From assembly GCA_902795255.1 (NCBI GenBank), contig CADBKS010000179.1, positions 1 through 6,004 on the forward strand: a stretch of 6,004 nt of DNA, in the 5' to 3' direction. Every line of letters begins with the position of its first letter. Position 1 is the stretch's first letter. Source of the stretch: an uncultured Chloroflexota bacterium. Its GTDB lineage: Bacteria > Chloroflexota > Anaerolineae > Anaerolineales > Anaerolineaceae. The translations under genes and the position numbers were made by a program. Positions 1-6,004 of this stretch are shown piece by piece. The notes below the pieces were generated by a model. It had not been told where the DNA came from. It worked only from the letters and a program-made list of their open reading frames with translations, and ran no database searches.

Positions 1-54
1 TATTCAGGTCCGGCAGCATGCTCCCGATAAGCATTATGCTAAAGCTCTTCGGCT

Positions 55-80
55 CCACCTGCTTAGCAGGTGGTTTTCTC
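55..80 (+). terminator. Intrinsic terminator (plus strand) of an upstream gene, possibly a dispersed hairpin
   Basis: An 8-bp perfect stem, CCACCTGC (55-62) with GCAGGTGG (66-73), has a TTA loop and is followed by TTTTCTCT. This is the form of a rho-independent terminator reading left to right. It would serve a plus-strand gene ending left of the window, convergent with lacZ. No coding sequence can be assigned to positions 1-54. From memory, similar CCACCTGC-type hairpins recur in Clostridia genomes, so it may instead belong to a dispersed repeat; that is unverified. Confidence 0.55.
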
Positions 81-90
81 TACCATGAAT

Positions 91-130
91 AAAAAAGGGC
101 GGATGTACGATGGCCGTACATCCGCCCTTT
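91..130 (-). terminator. Intrinsic terminator of lacZ
   Basis: A perfect 16-bp inverted repeat (94-109 with 115-130) with a 5-base loop is followed, on the minus strand, by six T residues at 96-91, the inner three of which lie in the stem. It begins 10 bases after the lacZ stop codon. The T-run is on the minus-strand exit side; the plus-strand exit (ATCTTACAGG) lacks one, so termination should act mainly on lacZ transcripts. The closeness to the stop suggests lacZ is the last or only gene of its transcript. Confidence 0.92.
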
Positions 131-140
131 ATCTTACAGG

Positions 141-3208
<3,068 letters not shown>

Positions 3209-3229
3209 ACAGATCGATTCAGCCTTCTT

Positions 3230-3238
3230 ATTTTAACA
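3230..3238 (-). promoter_or_regulatory. Candidate extended minus 10 promoter for lacZ
   Basis: On the minus strand 3238-3230 reads TGTTAAAAT, a TG-N-TAAAAT extended minus 10 element. Transcription would begin near 3223 and give a leader of about 50 bases before the ATG at 3173. No good minus 35 hexamer is found 17 bases upstream (GCTGCG), which is acceptable for extended minus 10 promoters but lowers confidence. Confidence 0.45.
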
Positions 3239-3275
3239 GGGTTTGACCGCCCCGCAGCATATGAATGAGCATCCC

Positions 3276-3299
3276 GTGCAGGCCCTTGATGATCTGCAC
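3276..3299. promoter_or_regulatory. Inverted repeat over the plus-strand minus 35 element, candidate operator
   Basis: GTGCAG (3276-3281) and CTGCAC (3294-3299) form a perfect 6-bp inverted repeat with a 12-base centre that covers the TTGATG minus 35 element of the SGNH gene promoter. This placement suits a dimeric regulator binding between the divergent genes. Such short repeats can occur by chance. Confidence 0.3.
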
Positions 3300-3314
3300 A
3301 TTTCATTTTATGAT
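3286..3314 (+). promoter_or_regulatory. Sigma-70/SigA type promoter of the SGNH hydrolase gene
   Basis: TTGATG (3286-3291) and TATGAT (3309-3314) are separated by exactly 17 bases. The predicted start near 3321 leaves a leader of about 50 bases containing AGGAG before the start codon. Hexamer match, optimal spacing and position in a divergent intergenic region make this the best promoter in the window. Confidence 0.72.
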
Positions 3315-3374
3315 TAATATGGTACATATCCGGGAACCGTCCGCACGCTTTCCGGGCCAAACAGGAGATGAATG

Positions 3375-4205
3375 ATGCCAAACAGCGACCGATCCCGCAC
3401 CATGACCGTACTGACGATCCTTTTTACCCTTCTCTGCTGCGCTTATCTGAGCGCGGGCGCGATGGAATACACCGGACTGACCGATTATCAGGACTGGGCC
3501 CTTTACACCGGATATCCGCGGGGAATGCTGATCCCGCTGGGCATTTCCGGCATCAATCAGGATTATTTCCACTCGCTTCCGGGAACAGCGGGATATGACT
3601 CCGGCAGAATCGTGATCGGCGACAGCCGCAGCTGCCAGCTCGGCATCCGGCAGGACCTGACCGGCGGGAACGATTATGCCGTTTACGCCGTCTGGGGAGG
3701 CCATTACGTTCCGGGGACCGGGACCCCGATCCTGACCGATACGTTTTTTTACGATTTTGAGCAGTGTTTTCACGAGCAGATCCGGACGAACCGAAGCTGC
3801 ACGGTGTTCTTTTTCGCCACCATCAATGATTACGACTACTCCGCCAACCGGAATGCCGGCTATATCTCGGCAGCCGTTTCCGCCGCCGAAACGATCGCAT
3901 CCATGACCTGGAATTATGAAGGGACCGAGTATCATCCGAAGGTCATCGTGATCGGCACGGAAGGCGGACGGACGACCGGCGACATTTTCGGCATCCCGCA
4001 GGGAACCTTCAACCGTTATATCGACAGCTACAACCGGGACCTGCGCACAGCCGTGACCCAAAGCCCGCTGCTGAAAGAAACCGCTCCGTACTTCACCACG
4101 GTCCGGGAGATCACCGGCGGCCGGACAACATTCATCTCCGACGGGCTCCACTACAGCGACACCACCCTGCAGACCCTCGCAAATTATATAAAATCTTTCC
4201 GCTGA
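3375..4205 (+). CDS. Secreted or membrane-anchored SGNH/GDSL-family hydrolase-like protein
   Basis: A 276-aa protein with the four blocks of SGNH hydrolases, numbered from the ATG at 3375: block I IGDSRS with Ser84, a Gly pair at 108-109 (VWGGHY) as likely block II, block III TIND with Asn151, and block V DGLHYS with Asp256 and His259. A basic N-terminus (RSR) and a hydrophobic stretch (about 10-29, MTVLTILFTLLCCAYLSAGA) indicate a signal peptide or membrane anchor; no proper lipobox is seen. Family members are esterases or lipases, often acting on acylated carbohydrates or cell-wall polymers; the actual substrate here is unknown. AGGAG at 3363-3367 is 7 bases before this ATG and 4 before the ATG at 3372, so I chose the second. 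Divergent from lacZ and not followed by a clear terminator. The fold assignment is firm from motifs; catalysis is inferred. Confidence 0.8.
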   Translation: MPNSDRSRTMTVLTILFTLLCCAYLSAGAMEYTGLTDYQDWALYTGYPRGMLIPLGISGINQDYFHSLPGTAGYDSGRIVIGDSRSCQLGIRQDLTGGNDYAVYAVWGGHYVPGTGTPILTDTFFYDFEQCFHEQIRTNRSCTVFFFATINDYDYSANRNAGYISAAVSAAETIASMTWNYEGTEYHPKVIVIGTEGGRTTGDIFGIPQGTFNRYIDSYNRDLRTAVTQSPLLKETAPYFTTVREITGGRTTFISDGLHYSDTTLQTLANYIKSFR

Positions 4206-4295
4206 AACACCCTGTGGCCTTTACTGCACGGGATGCAGCAGGAAGTCTGCCCCGCCGACCGCGGCATTAATTTCGTCTTATTCTATTAACTGTTA

Positions 4296-4326
4296 TTGAT
4301 TCAGGGAAAGCAGTATGAACTATAGT
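4296..4326 (+). promoter_or_regulatory. Weak candidate promoter for the AT-rich orphan gene
   Basis: TTGATT (4296-4301) and TATAGT (4321-4326) lie 19 bases apart, longer than ideal, in the otherwise gene-free 4206-4413 interval. The interval also has a small hairpin, CTGCA (4224-4228) with TGCAG (4234-4238), without a T-run, so I do not call a terminator for the SGNH gene. AT-rich sequence makes chance promoter matches likely. Confidence 0.25.
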
Positions 4327-4413
4327 TTATTATTTTCAGCATCACTGTTGTAAATAAAAAACGGATATCGATTGGATTGCTTATATGTATATTCGTTTGG
4401 AGGCTCAAATCCT

Positions 4414-5106
4414 ATGCCTGCATATTTTTCTTTAGTTGTCGAATGCAGCAAAAATTGCAGTGAAAATGATCTCATACTTGATTTCTATACATTGCTAACT
4501 GAAAATGGCCTGACTTATCTAGGTGGATGTTCCGATAACACTGCAAATTGTTCATTAAATGAAATCGCAGCGAAAAATCATGGTTATTTGTTAAATGATA
4601 AGAATAGCAAGAATGCAGAAAAGTATATGTTTGATTTTTTACAGGCAGAATTTCAATATTCAGACTTTCATGAAACACACGTTTCACTTTTGGATGATCC
4701 TGACGATGACTTTTTTACATTTGATTTGATAATTCCGGAAGATGATTTGGTTATCGGGAATTTCAAAAAAGTTTATTGGGACAGAGAGAAAATAAACAAA
4801 CTTCTTGATCTGGCAAAACAAATCTGGGGAAAAAAGTATGTCAATAGTATACAGACAGAACTTGAAATATCCGAGGGATTTTGTTCTGTGGATGAGATCA
4901 CTAAAGGGAGTAAACCATCAGTAGAACCTTTTGCAATTCTTCCGGAAAAAGCAATTTCAAATCGAATTCATGAATTTCCTGTATTCGGGCAAGCTGATCG
5001 GGGTGGTGTTATCCTCTTAAATTGGAATGCAGCAAATTTTGAGTGGAATATACTTCCTGAGAATTGGAAGAAAAGAATCATGAATTCAGACCGCTTTTTT
5101 TATTGA
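4414..5106 (+). CDS. Hypothetical acidic protein in an AT-rich, probably acquired segment
   Basis: A 230-aa protein I do not recognise. It begins MPAYFSLVVECSK and ends NSDRFFY, has no signal peptide or membrane segment, and is acidic (about 37 Asp plus Glu against about 23 Lys plus Arg by eye), with an Asp cluster (LLDDPDDDFF) mid-protein. It is therefore likely a soluble cytoplasmic protein. GGAGG at 4399-4403 lies 10 bases before the ATG at 4414; a longer reading from TTG at 4372 has no ribosome binding site and is rejected. Three sampled 60-base lines have 19, 20 and 20 G+C, against 34 of 60 in a lacZ line and 41 of 60 in an SGNH line, and it uses AAA, TTA and ATA codons freely, pointing to horizontal transfer. 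Small acidic AT-rich orphans of this type include polymorphic-toxin immunity proteins, but no toxin is next to it and that idea is speculative. It has its own terminator and stands alone. Confidence 0.75.
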   Translation: MPAYFSLVVECSKNCSENDLILDFYTLLTENGLTYLGGCSDNTANCSLNEIAAKNHGYLLNDKNSKNAEKYMFDFLQAEFQYSDFHETHVSLLDDPDDDFFTFDLIIPEDDLVIGNFKKVYWDREKINKLLDLAKQIWGKKYVNSIQTELEISEGFCSVDEITKGSKPSVEPFAILPEKAISNRIHEFPVFGQADRGGVILLNWNAANFEWNILPENWKKRIMNSDRFFY

Positions 5107-5177
5107 ATCTGTCCAAAATCGTATTAATTTTCATCCTTCCAAATAACATATACTGATAGCATGAGATTTTGAAACAC

Positions 5178-5211
5178 GGGCTTTCGGGATAAACCGGAGG
5201 CTTTTTCTTTT
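5178..5211 (+). terminator. Intrinsic terminator of the AT-rich orphan gene
   Basis: GCTTTCGG (5180-5187) pairs with CCGGAGGC (5194-5201) across a 6-base loop, giving eight pairs including two G-U, and is followed by TTTTTCTTTT (5202-5211). It starts about 70 bases after the stop codon at 5106 and is oriented to stop plus-strand transcripts. Confidence 0.75.
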
Positions 5212-5241
5212 GCATGGATGTGACAGACTTTTTTTACCAGA

Positions 5242-5289
5242 GCGCCGGCAGATGTCCGGGATAACGTGTTTTCCGGGCCTGGCCGGCGC
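5242..5289. repeat. Long GC-rich imperfect palindrome
   Basis: GCGCCGGC (5242-5249) pairs perfectly with GCCGGCGC (5282-5289). After a small internal loop an inner stem continues between 5254-5261 and 5271-5278 (eight pairs including two G-U) around a 9-base loop. A run of six T lies about 12 bases beyond it on the plus strand, too far for a standard terminator, though a backup terminator role cannot be excluded. Confidence 0.5.
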
Positions 5290-5429
5290 GTCGATACCAC
5301 ATTTTTTAACGTTTGTCAACGGACAACATTGCCGGTTTATTTTTTGATTCCTGGGATGTAAACTGAGATTGTAGTTTGATGATTTGGTCGTTTGACAGAC
5401 CGGCGATATTGGATCGGTGGGAAACGGGC

Positions 5430-5498
5430 GGGACAGATGGAGACGGTTCTCCTTGTCCCACACTCGTGTGACAGAGAGAACCGTCCCCACTGTCACAC
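5430..5498. repeat. REP-like or MITE-like nested palindrome with alternative pairings
   Basis: The core is a perfect 10-bp inverted repeat, GACGGTTCTC (5442-5451) with GAGAACCGTC (5476-5485). The pairing extends outward through TGG/CCA (5438-5440 with 5487-5489) and GACAG/CTGTC (5432-5436 with 5490-5494), and inward through TGTC/GACA and ACAC/GTGT, so about 63 bases can fold into one imperfect hairpin. Two competing stems use the same bases: GGGACA (5430-5435) with TGTCCC (5454-5459), and GTGTGACAG (5466-5474) with CTGTCACAC (5490-5498). No T-run follows, so it is not a standard terminator. From memory, GACGGTTCTC palindromes are dispersed through Clostridia genomes, which favours a mobile repeat over a gene-specific leader; I could not check this. 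Confidence 0.7.
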
Positions 5499-5530
5499 CT
5501 GCGGGCTGAATTTTACAGGAAGGAGGAGCG

Positions 5531-6004
5531 ATGGAAACAAAAGGCGAAAAAGTTCTTAATGCGATGAACGCGTATTCCGGGCCGGATGGCACGGATGAAC
5601 TGCCGTTCGAATCACTGGATGATTTCAGCGTCGCTCCGCTTACCTTTGAGGAAACCGCCGTCATGGTGTGGCGGAAGACCGAGTATTTCTTTGACCTGAC
5701 CGCGAAATTCAACCGCAAGTCTGAAAAATACCTGGAAGCCTGTGCCTTTCTGGAGAAAGGCGTGAAATATCTCGGCAGCTGCTGTCTGACGGCCGCTGTG
5801 GTCGGGATAGAGGACGAGTGTGAATTCCCGAAGCTGGAGGGACTTTCGACCCACTGGCTGTTTGGGCTGGTCTCCTTTAATGTCCGCAAGCTGGATGCGG
5901 CTGTTAATGAATTCCTCGCCGCTTCCGGGGACATCCCCGGAAAATGGCTGGATATGCAGTTCCGCTTCCTGAACCTGGCCGAACGTCTGAAAGCCACCGA
6001 ACGG
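5531..6004 (+). CDS. Hypothetical protein, 3' end beyond the window
   Basis: An open frame of 158 codons from ATG at 5531 to the last base of the window with no stop. The product begins METKGEKVLNAMNAYSG and the last residues seen are AERLKATER. AGGAGG (5521-5526) lies 4 bases before the ATG within a longer purine tract, a strong site that supports both frame and start. The sequence has no signal peptide and looks mainly alpha-helical, with segments such as KSEKYLEACAFLEKGVKYLG and LDAAVNEFLAASGD that could belong to a helical repeat (TPR-like) domain, but no family motif is clear to me. Its composition (31 of 60 G+C in one counted line) is like the host genes, not the AT-rich neighbour. A long minus-strand frame over the same bases is Ser-rich, reads through the palindromes and is judged a shadow. 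Confidence 0.72.
   Translation, partial: METKGEKVLNAMNAYSGPDGTDELPFESLDDFSVAPLTFEETAVMVWRKTEYFFDLTAKFNRKSEKYLEACAFLEKGVKYLGSCCLTAAVVGIEDECEFPKLEGLSTHWLFGLVSFNVRKLDAAVNEFLAASGDIPGKWLDMQFRFLNLAERLKATER

Larger units (their letters stand above)
5212..5530. other. Non-coding interval with two palindromes, no gene seen
   Basis: About 320 bases between the terminator at 5178-5211 and the ATG at 5531. It holds the palindromes at 5242-5289 and 5430-5498 and a small hairpin, GTTTGTC (5311-5317) with GACAAC (5322-5327) around AACG. A TTGACA occurs at 5392-5397 but nothing resembling a minus 10 element follows at the right distance, so I cannot place a promoter for the last gene. No plausible small coding sequence with a ribosome binding site was found. 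Confidence 0.6.

Noticed and set aside
3303..4151. Minus-strand open frame (282 codons) opposite the SGNH gene
   Set aside because: Shadow of a gene with clear SGNH motifs, signal peptide, promoter and ribosome binding site on the plus strand.
4372..4413. Upstream TTG start for the AT-rich gene
   Set aside because: No Shine-Dalgarno sequence precedes it, whereas GGAGG at 4399-4403 lies between it and the ATG at 4414.
5392..5420. TTGACA as minus 35 of a promoter for the gene at 5531
   Set aside because: No minus 10-like hexamer occurs 15-19 bases downstream (the sequence there is CGGTGG).
5430..5498. CRISPR repeat or intrinsic terminator
   Set aside because: There is a single unit without spacers, and no T-run follows the stem on the plus strand.
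5131..5997. Minus-strand open frame (288 codons) over the right end
   Set aside because: Ser/Arg-rich product that reads through both palindromes, a terminator and the antisense of the gene at 5531, which has a strong ribosome binding site.

Overview
The window looks like a chromosomal stretch from a moderately GC-rich Firmicute of the class Clostridia, plausibly a gut or rumen anaerobe. This is inference. It rests on strong AGGAGG-type ribosome binding sites, Gram-positive style intrinsic terminators, a cytoplasmic LacZ-type GH2 beta-galactosidase, and a dense intergenic palindrome of a kind I associate from memory with Clostridia genomes. No rRNA or marker gene is present to fix the taxon.

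Layout from left to right. Positions 1-130 hold two intrinsic terminators of opposite orientation, one for a gene that would end to the left of the window and one for lacZ. Positions 141-3173 on the minus strand carry an intact lacZ (1010 aa). A divergent promoter region of about 200 bases (3174-3374) separates it from a plus-strand gene (3375-4205) for a secreted or membrane-anchored SGNH/GDSL-type hydrolase. From about 4265 to 5150 the base composition falls abruptly to roughly one third GC. This island holds one unrecognised acidic protein gene (4414-5106) with its own terminator, and it looks horizontally acquired. Positions 5212-5530 are non-coding and contain two long palindromes, the second (5430-5498) being an elaborate nested REP-like or MITE-like structure. 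A strong ribosome binding site then opens a further gene at 5531 that runs off the right edge.

Functionally, LacZ would hydrolyse internalised beta-galactosides in the cytoplasm. The SGNH protein would act outside the membrane, perhaps as an esterase, and sharing a divergent control region with lacZ suggests, but does not prove, co-regulation in glycan use. No transporter, regulator or other sugar gene is visible in the window. I found no CRISPR array, tRNA, rRNA or complete mobile element. I did not find a clearly new multi-gene system. The most unusual items are the AT-rich orphan gene and the nested palindrome upstream of the last gene.
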